The position numbers and the translations under genes were made by a program. A DNA stretch of 64,000 nt from Pseudomonas fortuita (GTDB lineage: Bacteria; Pseudomonadota; Gammaproteobacteria; Pseudomonadales; Pseudomonadaceae), in NCBI RefSeq assembly GCF_026898135.2, contig NZ_CP114035.2, forward strand, positions 1,219,501 through 1,283,500, in the 5' to 3' direction. The notes under the pieces were generated by a model that was given only the letters and a program-made list of their open reading frames with translations, was not told the DNA's origin and ran no database searches. Below are positions 56,261 to 64,000 of this stretch, piece by piece; within the stretch, counting starts at the first letter, position 1, and every line of letters begins with the position of its first letter.

Positions 56261-56971
56261 ATGAGCCACGCGGTAGCGCGCCTGCGCGCCGAACGCCTGG
56301 CCCGCAGCAACAAGCCCTTCATTGCCCGTGGCTCGCGTGCCGAACGCTGCCCGGATTGCCGGGTCATCGCCACCCATTGCCTGTGTGCCTGGAAGCCCAG
56401 GGTGCAGGCCGAGTCGGGCGTGTGCCTGCTGATGCACGATACCGAGCCGTTGAAACCCACCAACACCGGCTGGCTGATTGCCGACCTGATCGAAGACACC
56501 TGGGCCTTTGGCTGGCTGCGCACCTCGGTCGACGAACGCTTGCTGGCTTTGCTGGACGACCCGACCTGGCAGCCCTATATCGTCTTCCCCGGTGAGTTCG
56601 TGGCCGAGCAGCGGGTGGTCAGCGAGGTGGCGCGTGAGCCGGGCAAGCGCCCGCTGTTCATCCTGCTGGATGCCACCTGGACCGAAGCCCGCAAGATGTT
56701 CCGCAAAAGCCCGTACCTTGACCGCTTCCCGGTGTTGAGCCTGCAGGCCGAGCAGATGTCGCGCTACCGGCTGCGGCGCTCCAAGCGCGACGATCACTTC
56801 TGCACGGCAGAGGTCGCAGCCATGTGCCTGGACCTGGCCGGCGACAGTCAGGCCTCCCAGGCGCTGGATGCCTACCTGGATGTATTCAGCCTGCACTACC
56901 TGAGCGGCAAGCGGCGCCTGCCGCTGGATGATCAGGACGATACCCACCAGCGTTTGCATACCTTCCTATAG
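56261..56971 (+). CDS. tapT: tRNA-uridine aminocarboxypropyltransferase (DTW domain)
   Basis: A 236-residue DTW-domain protein, homologous to E. coli TapT/YfiP, which adds a 3-amino-3-carboxypropyl group from SAM to U47 of tRNA (acp3U). The defining motif is LLDATWTEARKMF near residue 137. A cysteine cluster, CPDCRVIATHCLC, near residues 28-40 probably binds zinc. The ATG at 56261 lies after a long gene-free leader; upstream extension overlaps the REP unit. It ends 178 bases before erdR. Confidence 0.88.
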   Translation: MSHAVARLRAERLARSNKPFIARGSRAERCPDCRVIATHCLCAWKPRVQAESGVCLLMHDTEPLKPTNTGWLIADLIEDTWAFGWLRTSVDERLLALLDDPTWQPYIVFPGEFVAEQRVVSEVAREPGKRPLFILLDATWTEARKMFRKSPYLDRFPVLSLQAEQMSRYRLRRSKRDDHFCTAEVAAMCLDLAGDSQASQALDAYLDVFSLHYLSGKRRLPLDDQDDTHQRLHTFL

Positions 56972-57149
56972 TCCAAGGGGCACAACCCCTGCTTTGGTTC
57001 ATAATGACGGGGCTGGCAGCCAGGGTGGGCGAGACGGCAGAGCAATGGCTTGACCGCTCTGGACCGTGCTCGGCATCCTTGGCGCCGATTCCCCGCCGGG
57101 CGCTTCTCATACCCCCGAGTGCCTGGCATAGAACAGGATCCTTAGATCG

Positions 57150-57800
57150 ATGGCCACTTACGAAATCCTGATTGCCGATGACCACCCGCTGTTCCGTGGC
57201 GCCCTGCGCCAGGCCGTTACCCTTGGCCTGGGCCCGGATGTGCGCCTGGTCGAAGTCGCGAGCATTGCCGAACTGGAAACCCGCCTGAGCGAAAAAGCCG
57301 ACTGGGACCTGGTGCTGCTGGACTTGAACATGCCGGGTGCTTATGGTTTTTCCGGGCTGGTGCTGCTGCGCGGGCAATACCCGCAGATCCCCGTGGTGAT
57401 GGTGTCGGCGCAGGAAGAGGCCGCCGTGGTGGTCAAGTCCCGCGAGTTTGGCGCCAGTGGCTTCATTCCCAAGTCCAGCACCCTGGAAGTGATCCAGGAG
57501 GCCGTGCGCAAGGTGCTCGATGGCGAGGTCTGGTGGCCGCCGCAGGCGTTCGAAAAGGTCGATGTCTCTGCCGAGGCCAAGGCCGCCAGTGAAGGCCTCG
57601 CCAGCCTCACGCCGCAGCAGTTCCGCGTACTGACGATGGTCTGCGAGGGCCTGCTGAACAAGCAGATTGCCTATGAACTGAGTGTCTCCGAAGCCACTAT
57701 CAAGGCGCATGTGACTGCGATTTTCCGCAAGCTGGGCGTACGTACCCGCACCCAGGCCGCGCTGCTGCTGCAACAACTTGAATCGGTTGCCAGCAACTGA
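57150..57800 (+). CDS. erdR: LuxR-family response regulator (ErdR-like)
   Basis: A 216-residue two-component response regulator. The receiver domain (about 1-125) has acidic residues DD at 10-11, the phosphoacceptor Asp58 in LVLLDLNMPG, and a lysine in PKSST near 107. The LuxR helix-turn-helix is near 150-205 (LLNKQIAYELSVSEATIKAHVTAIFRKLGV). No histidine kinase gene adjoins it, so it is an orphan here. The P. aeruginosa homologue PA3604 (ErdR) controls ethanol and acetate use and also lies beside dgkA. Confidence 0.88.
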   Translation: MATYEILIADDHPLFRGALRQAVTLGLGPDVRLVEVASIAELETRLSEKADWDLVLLDLNMPGAYGFSGLVLLRGQYPQIPVVMVSAQEEAAVVVKSREFGASGFIPKSSTLEVIQEAVRKVLDGEVWWPPQAFEKVDVSAEAKAASEGLASLTPQQFRVLTMVCEGLLNKQIAYELSVSEATIKAHVTAIFRKLGVRTRTQAALLLQQLESVASN

Positions 57801-57873
57801 CTGCGCGTGGCTTCACGCTTTTTTGACCCGTGCCGGTCTAGTCTGCTGGCCTTTCTGTTGTGAAGTGACTCAC

Positions 57874-58239
57874 ATGACATCGCCATTCAAGGGCCAGACC
57901 GGCCTGAAACGCATCTTCAACGCCGCCGGCTACTCGCTGGACGGCCTGCGCGCCGCCTTCAAGGGTGAGGCCGCATTCCGCCAGCTGGTGCTGCTCAACG
58001 TGCTGCTGATCCCGATCGCCTTCTGGTTGCCGGTCAGCCGTGCGGAGCGGGCGATCATGATCGCGGTGTGCTTGTTGGGGCTGATTGTCGAGTTGTTCAA
58101 CTCCGCGGTGGAGGCGGCCATCGACCGTATCTCGCTGGAGCGCCACCCGCTGTCGAAAAACGCCAAGGACATGGGCAGCGCCGCGCAACTGGTGGCAATG
58201 ACCATGGTGGCGCTGGTGTGGGGCGTGATCCTGCTTTAA
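57874..58239 (+). CDS. dgkA: Diacylglycerol kinase
   Basis: A 121-residue trimeric inner-membrane kinase that returns diacylglycerol to phosphatidate. The amphipathic N-terminus, three hydrophobic helices and the conserved ELFNSAVEAAIDRIS segment near residues 70-84 match the family. Its stop overlaps the finR stop by four bases, tail to tail, leaving no room for a terminator. Confidence 0.95.
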   Translation: MTSPFKGQTGLKRIFNAAGYSLDGLRAAFKGEAAFRQLVLLNVLLIPIAFWLPVSRAERAIMIAVCLLGLIVELFNSAVEAAIDRISLERHPLSKNAKDMGSAAQLVAMTMVALVWGVILL

Positions 58240-59162
58240 GCGATCGGCGGCAGCACGATTTCGTCACTGCGGGTATAGCCCGCAGTGAAGTTGCGGCACA
58301 GTTCCAGAAACTCGCGCATTGCAGAGGTCTGGTACTTCTGTTTGTGCCAGATGAAGTAGAACTGGCGCATCAGGTCCAGTTCCGGCGTTTCTACCGGTAC
58401 CAGGCTGCCTCGGCGGAAGGCGTCACGCAGCGCCAGGCGCGAAATACAGCCAATGCCCAGGCCCGATTCCACCGCGCGCTTGATCGCTTCGGTGTGTTCC
58501 AGCTCCAGGCGGATGTTGAGGTTGGCGCGGTGATGGCGCATGGCTTGGTCGAAGGTCAGGCGCGTCCCGGAGCCTTGCTCACGTAAAATCCACGCCTCTT
58601 GCGACAAACTTTCGATATCGGCACGGCCCAGCTTGGCCAGCGGATGCTGCGGTGCGCAGAACACCACCAGCTCGTCCTCGACCCACGGCTGCACTTCCAG
58701 GTCCGGGTGGTTGCAGTCGCCTTCGATCAGACCCAGATCAATTTCGTAGTGCGCGACCTGTTGCACGATGTGCACAGTGTTCTGGACATGCAGTTTGACC
58801 TGGCTTTCCGGGTGGGTCTGCATGAAGCTGCCGATCAGCAGGGTGGCCAGGTAGTTGCCGATGGTCAGTGTGGCGCCGACCGCCAGCGAACCGAAGCCGG
58901 ACTTGCCGTTTAGCAGGTCTTCGATTTCCTTGGCCTGGTCGAGCAGGGCCACGGCTTGTGGCAGCAGTTGATGTCCCAAGGCGTTCAGGGCCAGGCGCTT
59001 GCCGGCACGGTCGAACAACTGGCAGCTCGATTGCCGCTCCAGCTCGGTGATGGAAGTGCTGGCGGCCGACTGCGACAACGCCAGCAGGCTAGCGGCCCGA
59101 GAGACGCTTTGATGCTGTGCGACGGCGACGAAGACCTGCAGTTGACGAAGTGTGAATCGCAT
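58236..59162 (-). CDS. finR: LysR-type regulator FinR
   Basis: A 308-residue LysR regulator. The helix-turn-helix is at residues 17-45 (QHQSVSRAASLLALSQSAASTSI). In P. putida FinR is needed for induction of the divergent fpr gene by superoxide generators, and this position is exact. The effector domain spans about 90-300. The first ATG fits the usual start of the family. It converges with dgkA. Confidence 0.93.
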   Translation of the reverse strand: MRFTLRQLQVFVAVAQHQSVSRAASLLALSQSAASTSITELERQSSCQLFDRAGKRLALNALGHQLLPQAVALLDQAKEIEDLLNGKSGFGSLAVGATLTIGNYLATLLIGSFMQTHPESQVKLHVQNTVHIVQQVAHYEIDLGLIEGDCNHPDLEVQPWVEDELVVFCAPQHPLAKLGRADIESLSQEAWILREQGSGTRLTFDQAMRHHRANLNIRLELEHTEAIKRAVESGLGIGCISRLALRDAFRRGSLVPVETPELDLMRQFYFIWHKQKYQTSAMREFLELCRNFTAGYTRSDEIVLPPIA

Positions 59163-59280
59163 ATCTATATAACCGATAACACATATCTTGATAATTCAGT
59201 TAACAGATATTGTCGCTGCCCCTAAACTATCGCGCAACTGCGCGTTTTGCGCGCCGCGTTTTTCTTCAGGAGCCCCATCG
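59163..59280 (+). promoter_or_regulatory. finR-fpr divergent control region
   Basis: ATATCT recurs at 59161-59166 and 59183-59188, and its inverse AGATAT at 59205-59210. ATATCT-N16-AGATAT and nearby GATAAC and GATAAT blocks suggest tandem LysR sites of the T-N11-A type. The stretch is far more A/T-rich than its surroundings. Binding by FinR is inferred from position and family. Confidence 0.55.
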
Positions 59281-60060
59281 ATGAGCAACATGAACCACGA
59301 ACGTGTCCTCAGTGTGCACCACTGGAACGACACCCTGTTCAGCTTCAAGTGCACCCGCGACCCGGGGCTGCGCTTCGAGAACGGTCAGTTCGTGATGATC
59401 GGCCTTCAACAGGAAAGCGGCCGTCCGCTCATGCGTGCCTATTCCATCGCTTCGCCGAACTGGGAAGAGCACCTGGAGTTCTTCAGCATCAAGGTGCCGG
59501 ATGGCCCGCTGACTTCGCAGCTGCAGCACCTGAAGGAAGGCGATGAGATCATCATCAGCAAGAAGCCTACCGGTACCCTGGTGCTGGACGACCTGAACCC
59601 GGGCAAGCACCTGTACCTGCTGAGCACCGGCACTGGCCTGGCGCCGTTCATGAGCGTGATCCAGGACCCGGAAACCTATGAGCGCTTCGAAAAAGTGATC
59701 CTGGTGCATGGTGTGCGTTACGTGAACGAAGTGGCCTACCGCGAGTTCATTACCGAGCACCTGCCGCAGAACGAGTTCTTCGGTGAGTCGGTTCGCGAAA
59801 AGCTGATCTACTACCCGACCGTGACCCGCGAGCCGTTCGAGAACCAGGGCCGTCTGACCGACCTGATGCGCAGCGGCAAGCTGTTCAGCGACATTGGTCT
59901 GCCACCGATCAACCCGCAGGACGACCGTGCGATGATCTGCGGCAGCCCGAGCATGCTCGACGAGACCAGTGAAGTGCTGGACAGCTTCGGCCTGAAAGTC
60001 TCCGCCCGCATGCGTGAGCCGGGTGACTACCTGATCGAGCGTGCCTTCGTCGAGAAGTAA
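59281..60060 (+). CDS. fpr: Ferredoxin-NADP+ reductase
   Basis: A 259-residue FAD enzyme that passes electrons between NADPH and ferredoxin or flavodoxin. The FAD-binding RAYSIAS is at residues 52-58. LSTGTGLAPFMSVI near 117-130 and ICGSPSMLDE near 220-229 form the NADP site. AGGAG precedes the ATG. FdxA at 47291 is a possible partner, an inference only. Confidence 0.96.
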   Translation: MSNMNHERVLSVHHWNDTLFSFKCTRDPGLRFENGQFVMIGLQQESGRPLMRAYSIASPNWEEHLEFFSIKVPDGPLTSQLQHLKEGDEIIISKKPTGTLVLDDLNPGKHLYLLSTGTGLAPFMSVIQDPETYERFEKVILVHGVRYVNEVAYREFITEHLPQNEFFGESVREKLIYYPTVTREPFENQGRLTDLMRSGKLFSDIGLPPINPQDDRAMICGSPSMLDETSEVLDSFGLKVSARMREPGDYLIERAFVEK

Positions 60061-60078
60061 GGCGCAGGCTGGTACAGG

Positions 60079-60101
60079 AAGGCGACCCCCGGGTCGCCTT
60101 T
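60079..60101 (+). terminator. fpr terminator
   Basis: AAGGCGACCC-CC-GGGTCGCCTT is a perfect 10-base stem followed by TTCCT, starting 19 bases past the fpr stop. Confidence 0.85.
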
Positions 60102-60132
60102 CCTATGCCTGAAAGTTGTATATGGGCTGCAC

Positions 60133-60230
60133 CGGCCCTTTCGCGGGGCAAGCCCGCTCCCACAGGGATACTACTGGGCCTGTGCGAATGGTGACCCTGT
60201 TGGCGCGGGCTTGCCCCGCGAAGAGGCCCG
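60133..60230. repeat. REP doublet between fpr and the SprT-like gene
   Basis: CGGGGCAAGCCCGC and its inverse lie near 60143-60156 and 60205-60222, with CCACAGG-type inner parts. It belongs to the flavour of 7028 and 63251 and sits between convergent genes. Confidence 0.87.
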
Positions 60231-60247
60231 CACAGGCCGTGCACAAT

Positions 60248-60742
60248 CTATTCGACGCGAGTTTCACCGCTATACACCAGAATCTCCCGGCAGCGTTTGC
60301 ACAGGTACCGCCGCCCCTGGCGCACCAGCTTGTGACGCTGGGCGGTAAATGGGAAATCACCCTGTGGGCATGGGCAGCGGTAGATGTAGCGGGTTACCAC
60401 ACGCCGTTGCACTTCATAGTTGTGGCAACGGTTGGGTGGCAGTTCATACACCCCGCGCATGATCAATTGCCATTCTTCGCCATGGGCCTGGATGCGGTCG
60501 CCAAACAACTGGTGGGCCACCAGGTGCGCCACTTCGTGGGCAACGGTCTGGCGCAGGAAGTCGTCCTGGTTTTCCCGGTAGAGCTGCAGGTTGAAGCGCA
60601 GCAGGTTCTCGTGCAGGTGGGCGACGCCGGCTTTTTGCCCGCGCAGCTTGAAGCTGACTTCCGGGCGCGAGAAGGGGCGTTTGAAAAAGGTTTCGGCTTG
60701 CTGGTAACAGGTTTCGACGCGTTGTCTGAGCAGCTCGGGCAT
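60248..60742 (-). CDS. sprT: SprT-like zinc metalloprotease
   Basis: A 164-residue protein with the HEVAHLVAH zinc-protease motif (HExxH) near residue 70 and a C-terminal cysteine group (YRCPCPQG and YLCKRCREI) for a zinc ribbon. It resembles bacterial SprT and the protease part of eukaryotic Spartan, which degrades DNA-protein crosslinks. The bacterial role is unknown. The start at 60742 gives a first methionine in the family position. Confidence 0.9.
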   Translation of the reverse strand: MPELLRQRVETCYQQAETFFKRPFSRPEVSFKLRGQKAGVAHLHENLLRFNLQLYRENQDDFLRQTVAHEVAHLVAHQLFGDRIQAHGEEWQLIMRGVYELPPNRCHNYEVQRRVVTRYIYRCPCPQGDFPFTAQRHKLVRQGRRYLCKRCREILVYSGETRVE

Positions 60743-60819
60743 GGTGGGGCGGTTCTCCTGACCGGGCATTATGCCGCAAGCACTGGCGGGCTGCCGAGCC
60801 ACCGGTCAGCGCACAGCCA

Positions 60820-60841
60820 GGGGCCGCCTTGCGGCGGCCCC
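60820..60841 (-). terminator. Hairpin past the Yip1-family gene
   Basis: GGGGCCGCC-TTGC-GGCGGCCCC is a perfect 9-base stem 33 bases past the stop of the Yip1 gene. No T-run follows on the minus strand. Confidence 0.5.
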
Positions 60842-60873
60842 TGGTTGATGCCCCAGTGTTGGTTGAGTCTGTT

Positions 60874-61473
60874 CTAGTTGGTGTAGACGGGCCCCACGCC
60901 CAGTCCCCAGATGATGACCGTGGCAGCCATGATCGCCACCAGCACCACAAGGCCCACCGCCAGCACGGAGCTGGAGAACAGGAAGCCTTCGTCGGACGGA
61001 ATGTTCATGAACGTCGGCAGGCCGACATACAGCAGGTACACCGTGTAGCAGATGGCGGCAGTGCCGATCAGCATCCCCAGCCACAGGTGCGGGTACAGCG
61101 CCGCCAGGCCACCGATGAACAGCGGTGTGGCGGTGTAGGTGGCAAAGGCGATGCACTGCGCCATGGACGGGTTGGCATCGTAGGTGCGGGCCATCCAGTG
61201 GATGAATGCGCCCATTACCGCCACCCCGGCGAGCATGGCCAGGTACGACATGATGCTCATCCAGATGGCACTTTCCATGGTCAGCATCACCGCCGGCCGG
61301 TCACCGATGACCCAGCCCACCTGGGTAGTGCCGATGAAGGCCGAAATGGCAGGGATGGCTGCCAGGATCAGGGTGTGCGTCAGGTACATGTGGCTGATGG
61401 TTTCTTCTTCGCCACGAATTTCCCGCCATTCCTGATCGGGATGGGTAAACAGCCCCACAACGTGATGAATCAT
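60874..61473 (-). CDS. Yip1-family inner-membrane protein
   Basis: A 199-residue polytopic membrane protein. The start MIHHVVGLFTHPDQEWREI and five hydrophobic stretches between about residues 30 and 199 match bacterial Yip1-domain (YIP1 family) proteins. Function is unknown. AGGAGTG precedes the ATG. It is divergent from ttcA over 262 bases, where no further gene or clear regulator site was seen. Confidence 0.85.
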   Translation of the reverse strand: MIHHVVGLFTHPDQEWREIRGEEETISHMYLTHTLILAAIPAISAFIGTTQVGWVIGDRPAVMLTMESAIWMSIMSYLAMLAGVAVMGAFIHWMARTYDANPSMAQCIAFATYTATPLFIGGLAALYPHLWLGMLIGTAAICYTVYLLYVGLPTFMNIPSDEGFLFSSSVLAVGLVVLVAIMAATVIIWGLGVGPVYTN

Positions 61474-61735
61474 GCCGATCACTCCTCTCAATGTTGCCAA
61501 ACGCCCCCCAAATGGAGCGCAAGCGGCCCGAGGCCCGAACACCGATGCAAGCGGTAATGTGGCCTTATGTCGCAGTATAGGAAGCGGTTACCGGCACGAA
61601 CCGTGCTTTTTAGAGCAAATTGCGCTGTCAGTGGGGCTGTTGATTACATCGAAGTCTTTATCGGAATGCCTACAGCGATGCTGCGTTTGTGCGTAAAATA
61701 GCCGGCTTTTGTCACACCTCGCGGATCCAAGCGCT

Positions 61736-62560
61736 ATGGGCACCCTCTCGGTCAACCAGAACAAACTGCAAAAACGCCTGCGTCGTCTCGCCGGCGAAGC
61801 CATCACCGACTTCAACATGATCGAGGATGGCGACAAGGTCATGGTCTGCCTGTCCGGCGGCAAGGACAGCTACACCATGCTCGACGTTCTGTTGCACCTG
61901 CAGAAGGTGGCACCGATCACGTTCGAGATCGTCGCGGTGAACATGGACCAGAAACAGCCGGGCTTTCCAGAGCACGTGCTGCCGGCTTACCTCAAAGAGC
62001 TGGGCGTCGAATACCACATCGTCGAGAAAGACACCTATTCGGTGGTCAAGGAACTGGTGCCCGAGGGCAAGACCACGTGCTCGCTGTGCTCGCGCCTGCG
62101 CCGTGGCACCTTGTATACCTTTGCCGACGAAATCGGCGCAACCAAGATGGCGCTGGGGCACCACCGCGACGACATCGTCGAAACCTTCTTCCTCAACATG
62201 TTCTTCAATGGCGCGCTCAAGGGCATGCCGCCGAAGCTGCGCGCCGACGATGGCCGCAACGTGGTGATCCGCCCGCTGGCCTACTGCAGCGAGAAGGACA
62301 TCCAGGCCTACTCGGACATGAAGCAATTCCCGATCATCCCGTGCAACCTGTGCGGCTCGCAGGAAAACCTGCAGCGCCAGGTGGTCAAGGACATGCTGGT
62401 GGAGTGGGAGCGCAAGCACCCGGGCCGTACCGAAAGCATCTTCCGTGCCCTGCAGAACGTGGCGCCGTCGCAACTGGCCGACCGCAACCTGTTCGACTTC
62501 ACCAGCCTGAAAATCGACGAGAACGCCACGCCGCGTTTCCTCGACGTGCTGAACATCTGA
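61736..62560 (+). CDS. ttcA: tRNA 2-thiocytidine(32) synthetase TtcA
   Basis: A 274-residue iron-sulfur enzyme that thiolates C32 of certain tRNAs. The PP-loop SGGKDS is at residues 40-45. Two cysteine pairs, CSLC (near 115) and CNLC (near 206), hold the cluster. Sulfur comes from a desulfurase, in which CsdA or IscS may act. The ATG at 61736 is preferred to an upstream TTG. The next gene starts four bases after the stop. Confidence 0.95.
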   Translation: MGTLSVNQNKLQKRLRRLAGEAITDFNMIEDGDKVMVCLSGGKDSYTMLDVLLHLQKVAPITFEIVAVNMDQKQPGFPEHVLPAYLKELGVEYHIVEKDTYSVVKELVPEGKTTCSLCSRLRRGTLYTFADEIGATKMALGHHRDDIVETFFLNMFFNGALKGMPPKLRADDGRNVVIRPLAYCSEKDIQAYSDMKQFPIIPCNLCGSQENLQRQVVKDMLVEWERKHPGRTESIFRALQNVAPSQLADRNLFDFTSLKIDENATPRFLDVLNI

Positions 62561-62564
62561 GCCG

Positions 62565-63236
62565 ATGCGCGACTATCAGTGGTTGCATGAGTACTGCCTG
62601 AACCGCTTTGGCTCGGCCCAGGCGCTGGAGGCCTTTCTGCCGCAGCCGCGCACGTCGGCGCAGCTGCGCGGCATCAGCGACGACCGCTACCTGTCGACCT
62701 TGGCGCTGCGCGTGTTCCGCGCCGGGCTCAAGCACAGCCTGGTGGATGCCAAGTGGCCAGTGTTCGAGCAGGTGTTTTTCGGTTTCGACCCGGAGAAGGT
62801 GGTGCTGATGGGCGCCGAGCACCTGGAGCGGCTGATGCAAGACGAGCGCATCATTCGCCACCTGGGCAAGCTCAAGAGCGTGCCGCGCAATGCGCAGATG
62901 ATCCTCGACGTGACGAAGGAGAAGGGCAGCTTTGGCGCCTTCATCGCCGACTGGCCGGTGACCGACATTATCGGCTTGTGGAAGTACCTGGCCAAGCACG
63001 GCAACCAGCTGGGTGGGCTGTCGGCGCCGCGTTTCCTGCGTATGGTTGGCAAGGACACCTTTATCCCCACCGATGACATGGCGGCGGCGTTGATTGCACA
63101 GAAGGTGATCGACAAGCAGCCGACCAGTCAACGCGACCTGGCCTTGGTGCAACAGGCGTTCAACCAGTGGCATGCAGAGAGTGGGCGGCCGCTGTGCCAG
63201 TTGTCGGTGATGCTGGCGCATACCGTCAACCATTGA
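62565..63236 (+). CDS. DNA-3-methyladenine glycosylase I-like protein
   Basis: A 223-residue protein resembling the Tag superfamily: FFGFDPEKVVLMGAEHLERLMQDERIIRHLGKL in adjoining blocks (residues 71-105) is the Tag-like core. The zinc-binding N-terminal CxW motif and the two C-terminal histidine/cysteine ligands of classic Tag are not evident, so activity is uncertain. It lies four bases after ttcA and is probably cotranscribed. A REP doublet follows. Confidence 0.78.
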   Translation: MRDYQWLHEYCLNRFGSAQALEAFLPQPRTSAQLRGISDDRYLSTLALRVFRAGLKHSLVDAKWPVFEQVFFGFDPEKVVLMGAEHLERLMQDERIIRHLGKLKSVPRNAQMILDVTKEKGSFGAFIADWPVTDIIGLWKYLAKHGNQLGGLSAPRFLRMVGKDTFIPTDDMAAALIAQKVIDKQPTSQRDLALVQQAFNQWHAESGRPLCQLSVMLAHTVNH

Positions 63237-63250
63237 GATTTGTGTTGGCC

Positions 63251-63337
63251 TTTTCGCGGGCATGCCCGCTCCCACAGGTCCAGCGCAGGCCTCAAGTGTG
63301 CCGCGATCCCTGTGGGAGCGGGCGAGCCCGCGAAAAA
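63251..63337. repeat. REP doublet after the Tag-like gene
   Basis: TTTTCGCGGGCATGCCCGCT (from 63251) and an inverted arm ending at 63337 face each other, with CCCACAGG/CCTGTGGG inside. The right arm ends one base before the stop codon of the DUF2069 gene. The flavour is that of 7028 and 60133. Confidence 0.88.
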
Positions 63338-63338
63338 T

Positions 63339-64000
<662 letters not shown>

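Noticed and set aside
61640-61665. A TTGATTACATCGAA stretch before ttcA, looked at as an Anr/Fnr box
   Set aside because: The right half differs from ATCAA at several positions, so it does not meet the consensus.

Overview
The window is ordinary chromosomal core DNA of a Pseudomonas, most likely of the P. putida group. The reasons are high-GC codon use, Pseudomonas-type REP palindromes between genes, the rpoS-rsmZ-fdxA arrangement, the divergent finR-fpr pair, a RecA of 355 residues with its Pseudomonas neighbours, and proteins that closely resemble those of P. putida as I remember them. No insertion sequence, prophage, CRISPR array, tRNA or rRNA gene was seen. The species call is inference from recall, not from a database search.

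Layout. Bases 1-5035 hold the 5' part of a membrane-anchored GH17 glucan enzyme gene, tcdA, the cysteine desulfurase pair csdA-csdE, dapD and an ArsC-like reductase gene. A CPA-type antiporter gene (5369-7015) follows. dapC, glnD and map (7135-11888) run leftward. From 12234 to 31604 lies the long rightward cluster rpsB-tsf-pyrH-frr-uppS-cdsA-dxr-rseP-bamA-skp-lpxD-fabZ-lpxA-lpxB-rnhB-dnaE-accA. It joins translation, isoprenoid and phospholipid precursor supply, outer-membrane protein assembly, lipid A synthesis and replication. tilS, pyrG, kdsA, eno, ftsB and ispD continue it. A leftward lysR gene and the formaldehyde cassette frmA-fghA separate ispD from ispF-truD-surE-pcm-nlpD-rpoS.

After rpoS comes the small RNA gene rsmZ with a GacA box and promoter, then fdxA and mutS on the minus strand. 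An unnamed glycosyltransferase-like gene follows, then pncC-recA-recX with a LexA box before recA. The right end (54077-64000) holds a LOG-family gene, a small ribbon-helix-helix-like protein, a secreted protein of the PA3611 type, a DTW-domain tRNA modification gene, erdR, dgkA, finR/fpr, a SprT-like gene, a Yip1-family membrane protein, ttcA, a Tag-like glycosylase, a DUF2069 membrane protein and the C-terminal part of wrbA.

How it fits together. Many neighbours are translationally coupled by 1-13 base overlaps. Hairpins between rpsB/tsf, tsf/pyrH and rseP/bamA probably set transcript levels within the big cluster. Two repeat families punctuate gene ends: the classic REP doublets in at least three sequence flavours, and a second palindromic family with a GAGATC-AGCGCCGC core at 5136-5213 and 53813-54027. 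I did not find a new multi-gene system. The most interesting items are the second repeat family, the rsmZ locus, the rpoS leader structure, the finR-fpr control region and several poorly characterised genes.
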